From NCBI GenBank assembly GCA_018335855.1, contig JAGXRM010000010.1, forward strand, positions 1 through 64,000: a stretch of DNA of 64,000 nucleotides. The letters are read 5' to 3'. Position 1 is the stretch's first letter; each line of letters opens with the position of its first letter. This DNA comes from Clostridiales bacterium (GTDB lineage: Bacteria > Bacillota > Dethiobacteria > Dethiobacterales > Dethiobacteraceae). The notes beneath the pieces were generated by a model that saw only the letters and a list, made by a program, of their open reading frames with translations, did no database searches and was not told the DNA's origin. Shown piece by piece: positions 50,960 to 60,180 of this stretch. Made by a program: the position numbers and the translations under genes.

Positions 50960-52861
50960 CTAGAAGCCCCGCAGATCTTCCAGATAACTCCACACAGCGT
51001 CATACAATACCCGGCGGGGAATCTCTCCAAAACTATGGTCTCCGGACTTTTGCTCCAACGTTGCCAACGCACTGTTTTCCAAAACTTGTTTCAGGTGAGG
51101 ATTGTAGCGGAAAAATTCCAATATCAGTCCTTCTGCATTTTCCACCGTCACACTGCCGTTTTCCGGTGCGGTCACAAAATACATCTTGGCAGCCTGTTCT
51201 TCCGCACCGGCCAGATGTAATACTCGGTCCGAACCATGGAACAGCAGATTTAAAAATGCCTGATTTGTAAGTGGGCTGTCCAACCCGTAGTCATCTCCGT
51301 ATCCCCCGGCTACAAGCCCCAGGCTGCGCAAACCGCGGAGCACAGGATAGCTTTGGTCCTCTGTCACTGCTGGCGGCTCTAACTGACTGGGTTCAACAAA
51401 TGCTCCCTGAGCGGAGAGTATCTCCTGTATAAATGCTATGGCGTCCCGGTCATTCGCAATCGATATAAAGCTATGCCCCGATGCCAGGGAATAGGCCGCG
51501 GCCACGCCTGCAGCCTGGCCGCCCGTCATCCCCACCGGCACCACCCGGGCGCTGCCGTGGGCCAGGGAGTCATACCCGGCCGAACGGCCCACTACCAGTA
51601 AGTTGGTCACATTAGGCGGCACCAGACTGCGGAAAGGCACCGCATACATCTGGGGTTCCCCCACCACATATCCCGGCTGATTTTTACTGACAGCCTGGAT
51701 ATCCACAGGATAGCTGCCAAAGCCTATCCGGTCCCACTGGTCCCGGTTCTCCAGCACATCGTCTATCGTTAACCGGTACAGCGCCTTCATATGCCTGCTC
51801 TCCCGCACATACAGCTCCGGCGCAAACGATACAATTTTGGCATTGCCAAAACCGGGCAAATTCTCCCGGACAAACTCGATAAAGCGGTACGCTTCCCGCT
51901 CTGCCTCCACCTTAGCTGCCGCACGCGCTTGGGCATCGTGCGTATCTACCCCGTAAATCAATAAACCGTTGATATAGACCCAGCCGTTCTTCTGACGGAC
52001 CATATTGAAACCCCGAAACGCGATTTGCCCGTTCTCCGAAGCGTACTGTCTGACGTGCTGGTCATAACCCCAAGCCGCACGGAGCGTAGCCGCCGAAGTC
52101 CGTCGCCTGTCCACAACAAGGTTCTCCCACATCACCCGGGGCCAATTGACTCCATCCAGGGCAAAGACAAGGGTGCTCGCCTGATAACGTCCCGGCATAC
52201 CGATATCTTCAAAACCTTCTGTAAACGGTGCACCTGCAAGATAGGCTAAATCAGCGTCCTGGGATGCGTCAATTACAATCCTGCCGTATATCGTCTGCGG
52301 CTCACCGTTTTTACTGACTTCCAATGCGGACACCCGCCCGTCATCCACAGCGACTCCTGCCAGTGTAAAACCTAATTGCACAGTAAGCAGAGGCTCTGCC
52401 GCCAACATCTGATCGAACACCCGTTGGGCGTCGGCAATGTCGAACACAGTCCCCCCTACTTTTACCTGAAACTCCTCAAAAATCCCGCGCGTAATCGGTT
52501 GCCGGCCAACCAGCTTTTTCGGGCCGTAGTTCATATCAATTTTATTTAACTGACCCAGGGTAAAGAGTCCGCCCACACGGTCACGCCGGTCTATCAACAG
52601 CGTATTTAAGCCGTTGCGTGCCGCCGACAGCGCCGCGGCAATGCCTTCAGGGTCCGACCCCCAGACAACCACATCATAAGGGTAGTACTCACTGCCATCC
52701 GCACTCTCCGCCGGGACAAACCCCATTTCCTGCCAAACTGTCGCAGCACCCCTGTAGCCTGACGGCATAACATACCGCCCTCCAAGCCAGGAGTAAACAA
52801 GGATTCCCGCAAATAAAACTCCTAATACTGCAAGAATCCATTTCTTTTTTAATAGGATCAT
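50960..52861 (-). CDS. Membrane-anchored FAD-dependent oxidoreductase
   Basis: A 633-residue protein from ATG 52861 (GGAGGTAGGA directly upstream). N-terminal anchor or signal (ILAVLGVLFAGILVYSWLGG). FAD-binding Rossmann region YDVVVWGSDPEGIAAALSAA near residue 65, where the usual GxGxxG is altered to GSDPEG, then LLIDRRDRVGGLFTLGQLNK. GRIVIDASQDADLAYLAGAP near 220 and VVGRSAGYDSLAHGSARVVP near 440 fit the FAD_oxidored class. The last 130 residues lack known motifs. Extracytoplasmic location with FAD is unusual; substrate unknown. Confidence 0.83.
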   Translation of the reverse strand: MILLKKKWILAVLGVLFAGILVYSWLGGRYVMPSGYRGAATVWQEMGFVPAESADGSEYYPYDVVVWGSDPEGIAAALSAARNGLNTLLIDRRDRVGGLFTLGQLNKIDMNYGPKKLVGRQPITRGIFEEFQVKVGGTVFDIADAQRVFDQMLAAEPLLTVQLGFTLAGVAVDDGRVSALEVSKNGEPQTIYGRIVIDASQDADLAYLAGAPFTEGFEDIGMPGRYQASTLVFALDGVNWPRVMWENLVVDRRRTSAATLRAAWGYDQHVRQYASENGQIAFRGFNMVRQKNGWVYINGLLIYGVDTHDAQARAAAKVEAEREAYRFIEFVRENLPGFGNAKIVSFAPELYVRESRHMKALYRLTIDDVLENRDQWDRIGFGSYPVDIQAVSKNQPGYVVGEPQMYAVPFRSLVPPNVTNLLVVGRSAGYDSLAHGSARVVPVGMTGGQAAGVAAAYSLASGHSFISIANDRDAIAFIQEILSAQGAFVEPSQLEPPAVTEDQSYPVLRGLRSLGLVAGGYGDDYGLDSPLTNQAFLNLLFHGSDRVLHLAGAEEQAAKMYFVTAPENGSVTVENAEGLILEFFRYNPHLKQVLENSALATLEQKSGDHSFGEIPRRVLYDAVWSYLEDLRGF

Positions 52862-52900
52862 TCCTACCTCCACAATAATACGGGCGTACCCAAGCTAATT

Positions 52901-54457
52901 TTAATTAATGTTCACAGTTTTCGTGACAGAGTCCCAGTCCACCCGTGCACCCTGGTATTCACTGATAAAGCGTACCGGAATCATTGTCCGTCCGTTTTTA
53001 ATCACAGGAACAGTATCCATAAAAAACTCTTGTCCGTCCACCAGGACACGACGGCTACCCACAGTCAGCACAACGATCTTGCCATCCTTGCGGACGGTCA
53101 CTTCCCGAGTTGACGGGTTCCAGTGAACATACGAATCCAATGCCTCACCAATAGCCCGCAGCGGTACCATCACTCTGTTCTGGGTATCAATATACGGCTC
53201 TGCGTCAAAGTGCACTTGTACACCGCTTACCCGTACCCTGATTGAATCTGTTGCACTGCCGTAAATCAGGTATTGTTTTCGTTCTTCTTTAAACTTGTTT
53301 AGTGCCGGGGTATAGTTAGCCAAAATCTGCTGCGGAGTCAGCCGCTGATCCAGCCACTGGCCCACTTTGTCCGTTCCCATGATTTTATCAAACATCACAA
53401 TGGTGGAACCGCTCTTTGGCACTGTAAAATTAGTCAGTTGTTTGGCATATGCCAGTGCGAAAAACCCTGACCTGGCCGGGTTAAACGTCCGGTAGTCGGT
53501 AATATTTAACCGTACGCCGCCCACACCGTTCATCAGTTCCGGCACAAACGTCACGCCCGGCAGCCCGGACTTGTTCAACAGCTCGGCAAATGCATTGGCG
53601 TTAATACCCTTGCCGCCGATCCACTGAAACTTGTCTCCCATGTAAATACCCGTTCCCTCACCCAACCCGGTAGCCATATATCCAAAGGCGGACTCAATGG
53701 TCGGGATATTCGGCGAAGTCTGCACCCAGGTCAGGCCGGTGTCCTGCCATATCATATCCCGGGTATATCCTTCCATTTTCACAACCGTCACATTCGCACC
53801 AATTTTACGGTTAAAGAACAACGCCAGTTCGCCGGCAGTCATGCCGTGAGCCATAGGCAGATTATCAATGCCGACAAAAGAGATAAACTTATCTTCCATG
53901 ACCGGCGCTTCCACAATCAGGCCGCCCACCGGATTTGGCCGGTCCAGAATGACAATGGGCTTGTTGTTTTCTTTCGCCGCCACCATACAATAATTCATGG
54001 TGGACATATACGTATACGTCCGGGAGCCTACATCCTGCATATCAAACACAAGCACATCCACACCGGCCATCATAGCAGGACTGGGCTTTCTTGTCTGACC
54101 ATACAGGCTGTATATGGGTATCCCCAACGTTGGATGAACAGTGGATTCCACATACGCTCCCGCTTTGGCCTTGCCGTCAATGCCGTGCTCCGGCGCATAT
54201 AGTGCCACCAGGTTAATCTCCGGGTGTTCGGCAAAGACATCCACCAGGCTTTTCCCCTGACCGTTCACACCGGTCTGGTTGGTGACAAGCCCGACCCGCT
54301 TCCCCTTCACCAAATGCATTTGCGAACTTAGCAGCACTTCATTCCCCAGCTTTACCTGGGGAACATGGGACGCCTCCGTTACACTTCCCGAAGGAATCAT
54401 TCCCGCAATCATCGTGAAAACAAGTAATAATACCCAAGCTTGCATATTCCGCTTCAT
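52901..54457 (-). CDS. NamZ-type exo-beta-N-acetylmuramidase (DUF1343) with CuAO-N domain
   Basis: A 518-residue exported protein from ATG 54457 (AGGAGA upstream; ATG 54463 also open). Signal peptide ending near residue 31. DUF1343/NamZ domain (about 38-400): GKRVGLVTNQTGVNGQGKSL, LYAPEHGIDGKAKAGAYV, VLVFDMQDVGSRTYTYMSTM, RPNPVGGLIVEAPV and TGLGEGTGIYMGDKFQWIGG. NamZ releases terminal MurNAc from peptidoglycan fragments. CuAO-N domain at 405-518 (YIDTQNRVMVPLRAIGEALD, GRTMIPVRFISEYQ). Confidence 0.92.
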   Translation of the reverse strand: MKRNMQAWVLLLVFTMIAGMIPSGSVTEASHVPQVKLGNEVLLSSQMHLVKGKRVGLVTNQTGVNGQGKSLVDVFAEHPEINLVALYAPEHGIDGKAKAGAYVESTVHPTLGIPIYSLYGQTRKPSPAMMAGVDVLVFDMQDVGSRTYTYMSTMNYCMVAAKENNKPIVILDRPNPVGGLIVEAPVMEDKFISFVGIDNLPMAHGMTAGELALFFNRKIGANVTVVKMEGYTRDMIWQDTGLTWVQTSPNIPTIESAFGYMATGLGEGTGIYMGDKFQWIGGKGINANAFAELLNKSGLPGVTFVPELMNGVGGVRLNITDYRTFNPARSGFFALAYAKQLTNFTVPKSGSTIVMFDKIMGTDKVGQWLDQRLTPQQILANYTPALNKFKEERKQYLIYGSATDSIRVRVSGVQVHFDAEPYIDTQNRVMVPLRAIGEALDSYVHWNPSTREVTVRKDGKIVVLTVGSRRVLVDGQEFFMDTVPVIKNGRTMIPVRFISEYQGARVDWDSVTKTVNIN

Positions 54458-54525
54458 TTGCATTCTCCTGTCTTTTCTAAGATGTCTATTGAACGCTTTA
54501 CAGCATCGACCGGAAGCCGGGTGTT

Positions 54526-55296
54526 TTATGCCGAAGGGTCCCAGTCCACGATCAATGTTTGCTGCACAACCGGTTCCTCCCGACTGATTCCCAGGTAATA
54601 CACTTCAATTTCATACGTGCCAGCCGAAGGCGGCATCCACTCCCAGGTAAACTGCTTTTCTTCTCCGGGAGCATATGTCACATTGCGAATTGCCAACGTA
54701 AAGAATTTACCATCCGACCAGCGGTATATCTCTTTTCCATCCTTTTTGACAACCATATCAAAGTCCTGCCCGTCAAGCAGAATCACTTCTGCTGAAGCAC
54801 TACCGGAATTTTTCACCGTAAGCGCAAACTCCACGCGATTACCAGACGGCACACTCCATTGCAAATTTGCAGTAAGTACAGGCGTTATGCTACGTAAGCG
54901 TATGATTTTCGTCTCCTGATCATACACGACCCGGAAGCCCAGGCTTTCTGCCGCAAACCTCACCGGAACAAAAATTCTCCCGTCAACGTTAAGAGGTACC
55001 ACATCCATCAGTTGTACTTCCCCGTTTACACGGTATTCTGTCTTCCCCTGGGTAAAGGCGACAACAGTCTTATCTTTCGTTATGTATGCTGTTTTAGAGT
55101 GATTATCCCAATTGATTTTTACTCCTAGCATGTCCACAGCTTCACGGAGAGGCAAAAAGCTCCGGCCGTTTTCCACCACCACTGTACCGAAAACGTTCCC
55201 GTCCACTTCCACAAGCGCCCCGGCACTGGCTACTGAAGATATCAGCGACACCAGTAGCAGTGCAATCACACAAAAAAGACTTCGTTTTGCAGTCAT
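54526..55296 (-). CDS. CuAO-N domain protein with BsuPI-like C-terminal domain
   Basis: A 256-residue exported protein from ATG 55296 (GGAGG nine bases upstream). Signal peptide 1-25 (SLFCVIALLLVSLISSVASA). A full CuAO-N domain follows (about 28-130: NGRSFLPLREAVDMLGVKIN, DGRIFVPVRFAAESLGFRVV). The C-terminal 110 residues resemble the BsuPI intracellular proteinase-inhibitor fold (VEFALTVKNSGSASAEVILL, YAPGEEKQFTWEWMPPSAGT). An extracellular binding role is inferred. Confidence 0.85.
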   Translation of the reverse strand: MTAKRSLFCVIALLLVSLISSVASAGALVEVDGNVFGTVVVENGRSFLPLREAVDMLGVKINWDNHSKTAYITKDKTVVAFTQGKTEYRVNGEVQLMDVVPLNVDGRIFVPVRFAAESLGFRVVYDQETKIIRLRSITPVLTANLQWSVPSGNRVEFALTVKNSGSASAEVILLDGQDFDMVVKKDGKEIYRWSDGKFFTLAIRNVTYAPGEEKQFTWEWMPPSAGTYEIEVYYLGISREEPVVQQTLIVDWDPSA

Positions 55297-55492
55297 TTGC
55301 GATACCTCCTTATTTGAACCACTATTTAGACGTCTCACCCGGTTGTTTGGTTCCCTTTACTAATTCTACAGTCAACTTTTGTTTCCTTTGCTTTCAAGTA
55401 CATCTCTTAGTAACTAATTAATGGAAAAGCACCTGAAGCCCGACGACGATTATGTTTAGACATATATGACGCGGTACGCTTAAATCATGGAA

Positions 55493-55518
55493 AACGCCCC
55501 GGATTTTTCCGGGGCGTT
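55493..55518 (-). terminator. Terminator after the first large CuAO-N protein
   Basis: AACGCCCCGGA/TCCGGGGCGTT perfect 11-bp stem with a 4-base loop, eight bases after the stop at 55527. The T run is short. Confidence 0.85.
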
Positions 55519-55526
55519 ACGCTTAT

Positions 55527-57680
55527 TTATGGAGTTACGGTAACCGTCCTTTTAACTGCATCCCATTCCACATTCACACGAAGAGCCAAGCCAATCCAGC
55601 GTATAGGCAGCATCGTCCGGCCGTTCATAATCTGCGGAACTACATCCATTTCCACAGGTGCGCCGTTAATTAAGATGATCTTACTGCCAATCGTAACCTG
55701 TGCTACACGATCACCCCGGAATAACGTAACTGTCCGCTTTACCGGATCCCAATGAATTTCATCTTCCCTTAGCCCAATAGCTTCACCGACAAAACGTAGC
55801 GGCAACATGGTCCGGTCATTCACAATGACCGGCTCCTGATCCATAGGCATTGACTCCCGGCCCAGGGTATATGCCTTAGAGCCAATGGTAAACACGGAAA
55901 CCTTTACTGCCCCGGATTCTGCATTCACAACTTTCAGTTTGTCTGCACTGTCCGTGAAAGCAGCGGTTACAGCCGTATCCATTAGTGAGTTTCCTTCCAG
56001 GGTAACTTCAATCTTATTATTCTTAGCATCCCACCACCAACTGGCAATCCTGTAGTTTATATTACCGATAACGATTTTACTTGCCTGTGTACTGCGGGAA
56101 TTAATAGGAACCGTCAGTGTTGAACCATTATTAGACAGCGTGCCAAGCCCAAATGTAATGTTACCCTCGCCAAGATCGATGGATGGGGTAGAGGAAAAGA
56201 TAATACCGTCTGGAAGCTGTAAAACAATCACACCGGGGGCGATTCTTCCGGCGGCAACCTCCTGAATTACGATTTCTCCGCCAATCAGGCCAGAGGCATT
56301 TGTCGGAATTTCCAATACATCCAAAGCTTTAATTGTCACAGGACTTACAACATTTGCCACAGTAACTAACCCGGACGCCCCAGCCGTACCGCCAACGCTT
56401 ATATCTACACTGCCATTGTAGCCAGGCGAAACTAATATGTTTCCGCTAGCATTCAAATTGACTACAACACTTCCCGCACTGGTTGACGCTGCCGTGATAT
56501 TCATGACAATAGTCCTGTTACCTGTATTCAGTTGGATTTGGGGCTGTGTTCCCACAACACCGTTATACGTTGCACTGGGAGGCACAGCAAACTGAAGACC
56601 CTTAGGAAGCGTTACAGTAATCGTGCCACCGGGAGAAAGGCTTGCCATTGTCGCTTCAATAATTTCGATATTAGCCATAGCCTGACTCTGTCGCCCCGCT
56701 ATGACTTCAAAGGGATTGACATTTGCCTGTCTGCGTGTACTGACTCCCCAGCCAATAATCTTAGCAAGTACAAAACTCGTGTTAATTCTATCATTATAGC
56801 CTGTCCCGGCAACCTGCACCTTAACATCACCCTCAGATGCTAAATAATTAAGGTTAACGTTGGGATTTACAATGCTGAATGTTGTTGCAGAAGTGGTAGT
56901 CCCACCGTTTAAGATTAGGCTCAATTGGTCGGAGCCAGCTTCACGTACTGCGGTCACAGTCACTCCGGCAGGCAAAGCCGGGTAAGTTTGAACAGCATAC
57001 GTCGAACTTGCCCAAAAGAGTCCTTTTGGGAGACTTACAACAACTTTATTTTCACTGCCGCTTTTTAATGCACCTGGACCATTTTCCGCAAAACTAATTG
57101 TTCTTGCAATTGTCTGCGGATTTGCTCCATACTGTGAAAGCACAGGGATTGTCCCAGGTGTAACAGTAATTCCAACAGCCAGGGGACCGTAACCACCGGT
57201 AATGAAGTTACCGCCGATAATATTAATATTGTTGGAAGATACACTAACCGTGGCATTCCCAGATGTTGGTATGCTGCCTATAACTACTACTGGCAGCTTT
57301 GCTAAAAATGCCGCTTCAGTCAACAGGCTCGGTCTGGTAAACGTGTATGTAATTTTTCGGTTGTTCTCGGAAAAAGAGTGTGCCACTGTAATATTGGAGG
57401 TTGCCTCATAATATTGATCGGCTAACAGCCCTGTCTGGAATTCCATGCCGGATGATAGAGTAACTTCAATGGTATCGCCGGTCTGGATACTGCTGGCGCC
57501 GGACTCGGCAAAACGAATGGATGCTAACGTGACAGGCCCCTGGGTTGCAATAACCGGAACCTGGCCTACCACAACTCCCTGAATTGTACTGCTTGCTACC
57601 ACCGATGCCCCAAAACTTAATAATAAAAGCACGATGCTAAGCACGGCGAGGATAGACCCTTTCGTAATCTGTTTAGACAA
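55527..57680 (-). CDS. Large secreted CuAO-N protein, paralog A
   Basis: A 717-residue protein from TTG 57680 (GGAGGT eight bases upstream). Signal peptide 1-30. Four divergent repeats of about 130-150 residues share the core I.E....GAL..G..I.V.LP.G..F (SIRFAESGASSIQTGDTIEV; ISFAENGPGALKSGSENKVV; IEIIEATMASLSPGGTITVT; VIQEVAAGRIAPGVIVLQLP). The last 115 residues are a CuAO-N domain (NDRTMLPLRFVGEAIGLRED, GRTMLPIRWIGLALRVNVEW). No SLH or LPXTG motif. Probably an abundant surface or matrix protein; function unknown. Paralog of 57813-59936. Confidence 0.87.
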   Translation of the reverse strand: MSKQITKGSILAVLSIVLLLLSFGASVVASSTIQGVVVGQVPVIATQGPVTLASIRFAESGASSIQTGDTIEVTLSSGMEFQTGLLADQYYEATSNITVAHSFSENNRKITYTFTRPSLLTEAAFLAKLPVVVIGSIPTSGNATVSVSSNNINIIGGNFITGGYGPLAVGITVTPGTIPVLSQYGANPQTIARTISFAENGPGALKSGSENKVVVSLPKGLFWASSTYAVQTYPALPAGVTVTAVREAGSDQLSLILNGGTTTSATTFSIVNPNVNLNYLASEGDVKVQVAGTGYNDRINTSFVLAKIIGWGVSTRRQANVNPFEVIAGRQSQAMANIEIIEATMASLSPGGTITVTLPKGLQFAVPPSATYNGVVGTQPQIQLNTGNRTIVMNITAASTSAGSVVVNLNASGNILVSPGYNGSVDISVGGTAGASGLVTVANVVSPVTIKALDVLEIPTNASGLIGGEIVIQEVAAGRIAPGVIVLQLPDGIIFSSTPSIDLGEGNITFGLGTLSNNGSTLTVPINSRSTQASKIVIGNINYRIASWWWDAKNNKIEVTLEGNSLMDTAVTAAFTDSADKLKVVNAESGAVKVSVFTIGSKAYTLGRESMPMDQEPVIVNDRTMLPLRFVGEAIGLREDEIHWDPVKRTVTLFRGDRVAQVTIGSKIILINGAPVEMDVVPQIMNGRTMLPIRWIGLALRVNVEWDAVKRTVTVTP

Positions 57681-57765
57681 AACGCAACCTCCTTAATTTA
57701 CACCATTTTTGTATTACCACTATTATTATATCTTGGACATACTTACCATGCAATGCCAATATAAA

Positions 57766-57791
57766 AACGCCCCGGGAAATCCCGGGGCGTT
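57766..57791 (-). terminator. Terminator after paralog B
   Basis: AACGCCCCGGG with CCCGGGGCGTT, a perfect 11-bp stem 22 bases after the stop at 57813, nearly the same as the terminator of paralog A. Confidence 0.87.
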
Positions 57792-57812
57792 CTTTTGTAA
57801 CGTTAGTTCGAT

Positions 57813-59936
57813 TTAGTAAGGAGAAACGGTTACTGTTCTTGCAACAGCATCCCAGTCAACGTTAGCGCGCAGAGCCATACCAACCCAACGGATGGGCAGC
57901 ATTGTGCGGCCGTCAACGATAACTGGAGCAACATCCATGGTGATTGCAGCGCCATTGATCAGCATTGTGGTGCTGCCAATGGTGACTTGAACAACACGGT
58001 CACCACGAATCAGAGTAACAGTCTTGCGGACGGAATCCCAGATAATTTCCTGGGTACCAACAGCCTCAGCAGCGAAACGCAGGGGCAGGAAGGTACGGCC
58101 GTCTTGGATGAACGGGGCAACGTCCATGGTGTAGGTGTTGCCATCAATTACGTAGCTGGTAGAACTAATGGTGAATACGGTTGAACCGGCAGCGCCGATG
58201 CGAGCGTTGAACACCTTAATAGAGGGGAATGCAGTAGTAAGACCAGCAACTGTGTTATCAACGATAGCAGGACCGTTGACTGTTACATTGATGTTGCCGT
58301 CGGGAACAAGGCGGTCCACATTGTACTTAACACCGCTAACGGTGATGACGCTGGCAACTGTGCCGGCCGCTGAGATATTAATCGTCAGTGTGTCGCCAAC
58401 TGCAGTTACGGTACCTAGGGTAATGTTGCCACTTGTCTTGGTCACTGTCGGTGTGCCATTGAAGGTCACGCCGGTGGGCAGGGTCAGGACAAGGTTGCCG
58501 GCAACGAGCCTGCCGCCAGCTGCTTCGGTAATAACGATATCGCCGGCAGCCTGGTCGGTAACAGCGATGCGAACGCCGGTTACGGAGGAAGCAGTAACGT
58601 CGGCTACTCTGCGAGCTTTAGCAGGAACTACAGTACCTTCTGCACTGGCAGTACCGCCGACGGTGACAACTACATCACCGGCTACTGCGGTCGGGGAAAC
58701 ATGAACACTACCAGTTATAGTAATGGTGGTGTTGGCAGTGGATGCAGCGGTTACGCTGAAGCGAGCGGTGCGGTTGCCGGAGTTGGCAACGATGCTATCT
58801 GTACCAATGGTGGCGCCTCCGCTGCCTTGGAGAGAAGCACTTGCACCGAATGCGGCCCACTGATAGCCTTCGGGCAGAGTAACATCCACAGTGCCGCCGT
58901 TAATCAGGCTGCCCGGGGTGGATTCTTTAATTTCGAAGCCAGCCAGGGGCTGGGAGGCACGACCGGCTGTAACGTTGGTCGGATCAGTGCTGGTGGGGAG
59001 AGCAACGGTGATAGCAAAGTCGGCCACGTTGGCTACAACGAGGCTACCGCTTACGCCGGCGTTAGTGCCTTCACCTGTTACGGTGACAACCAAGTCACCC
59101 AAGACGGCCAGGCGGCTAATCATAACAGAAGGAGTCAGGATATCAAAAGTGGTGGCTACTGTAGTTGCAGCATTAGTCCAAACGTTCAGTTTGCGGGCGT
59201 CAGTAGTGTCTACTTCGGTGTAGACGGAAACGCCGACAGTAGTAGTAGCAGGAGCAGCCGCCCAAGTTGCACCGGCAGGCAGAGTCAGGACAAGCTTGTT
59301 AGCTTGCAAGGACTTCAGTGCGCCAGGAGCATTTTCTTTCAGACGGACGGTACGGACGGCTTGGCCGGTACCGACAAAGCGACCTACAGTTGGAATTGTG
59401 GTTGTCGGGGAACTGATGGCAAGGCTGCCAGTGCCGTAAACACCAACATTAAAGCTACCGCCGTTAACGGCTGTAGTATTAGTAGTTACAGTGGCAGTAA
59501 CATTGCCGGAAGTGGGCGCAGTGGCAGTCTGATTAGCTGGAATCTGAATCAGAAGAGAAGCAGCACTGAGCAAGCTGGTACGAGTTAGAGTAAAGGTAAT
59601 CTTTCTGTTGGCAATATCCTTGGCAACGGCCACAGTCAGGTTACTCGATGCCTCATAGTAATCTGTATCAGCCACATCCTGGAAAGTAATCCCAGAAGGC
59701 AGAGTTACTTCGATAGTGTTGCCAGTCTGGAGGTTACCTGGTGTGGTTTCAGCATAACGAATAGATGCTAAAGTTACATTACCAGTAGAAACGATAGTCG
59801 GAACATTGCCGACAACTACGCCGTCAATGGCAGTGCTGGCAGCTGCCGGAGCACCAAAGCCTACCAGCATGGTGAGAACCATGGCCAGAACGATTAATAC
59901 GGAAACTTTTTTCTTAGTTTTTTTAAACAAATTCAT
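57813..59936 (-). CDS. Large secreted CuAO-N protein, paralog B
   Basis: A 707-residue protein with GGAGG close to ATG 59936. Signal peptide 1-33 (VLIVLAMVLTMLVGFGAPAA). Rich in Ala, Thr, Val and Gly, with few Cys, as in S-layer proteins. Four repeats as in paralog A (IRYAETTPGNLQTGNTIEVT; VRLKENAPGALKSLQANKLV; FEIKESTPGSLINGGTVDVT; IVITEAAGGRLVAGNLVLTL) and a C-terminal CuAO-N domain (GRTFLPLRFAAEAVGTQEII, GRTMLPIRWVGMALRANVDW). Codon use is biased and GC-rich. A candidate main surface protein. Confidence 0.88.
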   Translation of the reverse strand: MNLFKKTKKKVSVLIVLAMVLTMLVGFGAPAAASTAIDGVVVGNVPTIVSTGNVTLASIRYAETTPGNLQTGNTIEVTLPSGITFQDVADTDYYEASSNLTVAVAKDIANRKITFTLTRTSLLSAASLLIQIPANQTATAPTSGNVTATVTTNTTAVNGGSFNVGVYGTGSLAISSPTTTIPTVGRFVGTGQAVRTVRLKENAPGALKSLQANKLVLTLPAGATWAAAPATTTVGVSVYTEVDTTDARKLNVWTNAATTVATTFDILTPSVMISRLAVLGDLVVTVTGEGTNAGVSGSLVVANVADFAITVALPTSTDPTNVTAGRASQPLAGFEIKESTPGSLINGGTVDVTLPEGYQWAAFGASASLQGSGGATIGTDSIVANSGNRTARFSVTAASTANTTITITGSVHVSPTAVAGDVVVTVGGTASAEGTVVPAKARRVADVTASSVTGVRIAVTDQAAGDIVITEAAGGRLVAGNLVLTLPTGVTFNGTPTVTKTSGNITLGTVTAVGDTLTINISAAGTVASVITVSGVKYNVDRLVPDGNINVTVNGPAIVDNTVAGLTTAFPSIKVFNARIGAAGSTVFTISSTSYVIDGNTYTMDVAPFIQDGRTFLPLRFAAEAVGTQEIIWDSVRKTVTLIRGDRVVQVTIGSTTMLINGAAITMDVAPVIVDGRTMLPIRWVGMALRANVDWDAVARTVTVSPY

Positions 59937-60111
59937 TTCCTCCTTTTATTGTGTTTCTCCCCTTGAACGATCAACTAAACATTTGAATATGTATTGCTTG
60001 TGGGACTTCGCCTCCTTTGTTGCGAAAACGCTAATCTTCCACAAAAGCGCAAGCTTTGTAACGCTTGGCATTGCAGGCTAGTCTTTCTATTTCACCCGCT
60101 AACTAGTTAGA
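59937..60111 (-). promoter_or_regulatory. Possible structured leader of paralog B
   Basis: The 175 bp upstream of paralog B contain paired segments on the minus strand (AAGCG/CGCTT around 60040-60066, GCGTTTTCGC near 60027) and the 12-bp palindrome CTAACTAGTTAG at 60099-60110. No known riboswitch consensus was matched with confidence. A long leader would suit a highly expressed surface protein. Confidence 0.3.
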
Positions 60112-60180
60112 CAACCCATAATCATGAAAAGTTCCCGAAACTGAACTTTTTTTCCAAAGCGGGGATTTTTTTATGGGTTG
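60112..60180. terminator. Hairpin region at the DUF4127 3' end
   Basis: Nested inverted repeats: CAACCCATA (60112-60120) with TATGGGTTG (60172-60180), and inside AAAAGTTC with GAACTTTT near 60127-60150. The outer arm includes the DUF4127 stop codon. Likely terminator or separator between the two genes. Confidence 0.5.

Noticed and set aside
58701-59588. Long open frame (295 codons) on the plus strand
   Set aside because: It lies antisense inside the clearly coding CuAO-N paralog B. Its length follows from the GC-rich, repeat-biased codons of that gene; no domain or ribosome site.
59937-60111. Cyclic-di-GMP or other named riboswitch
   Set aside because: Some phrases looked suggestive (GGCGAAGTCCC on the minus strand), but the conserved core of no known class could be laid out.
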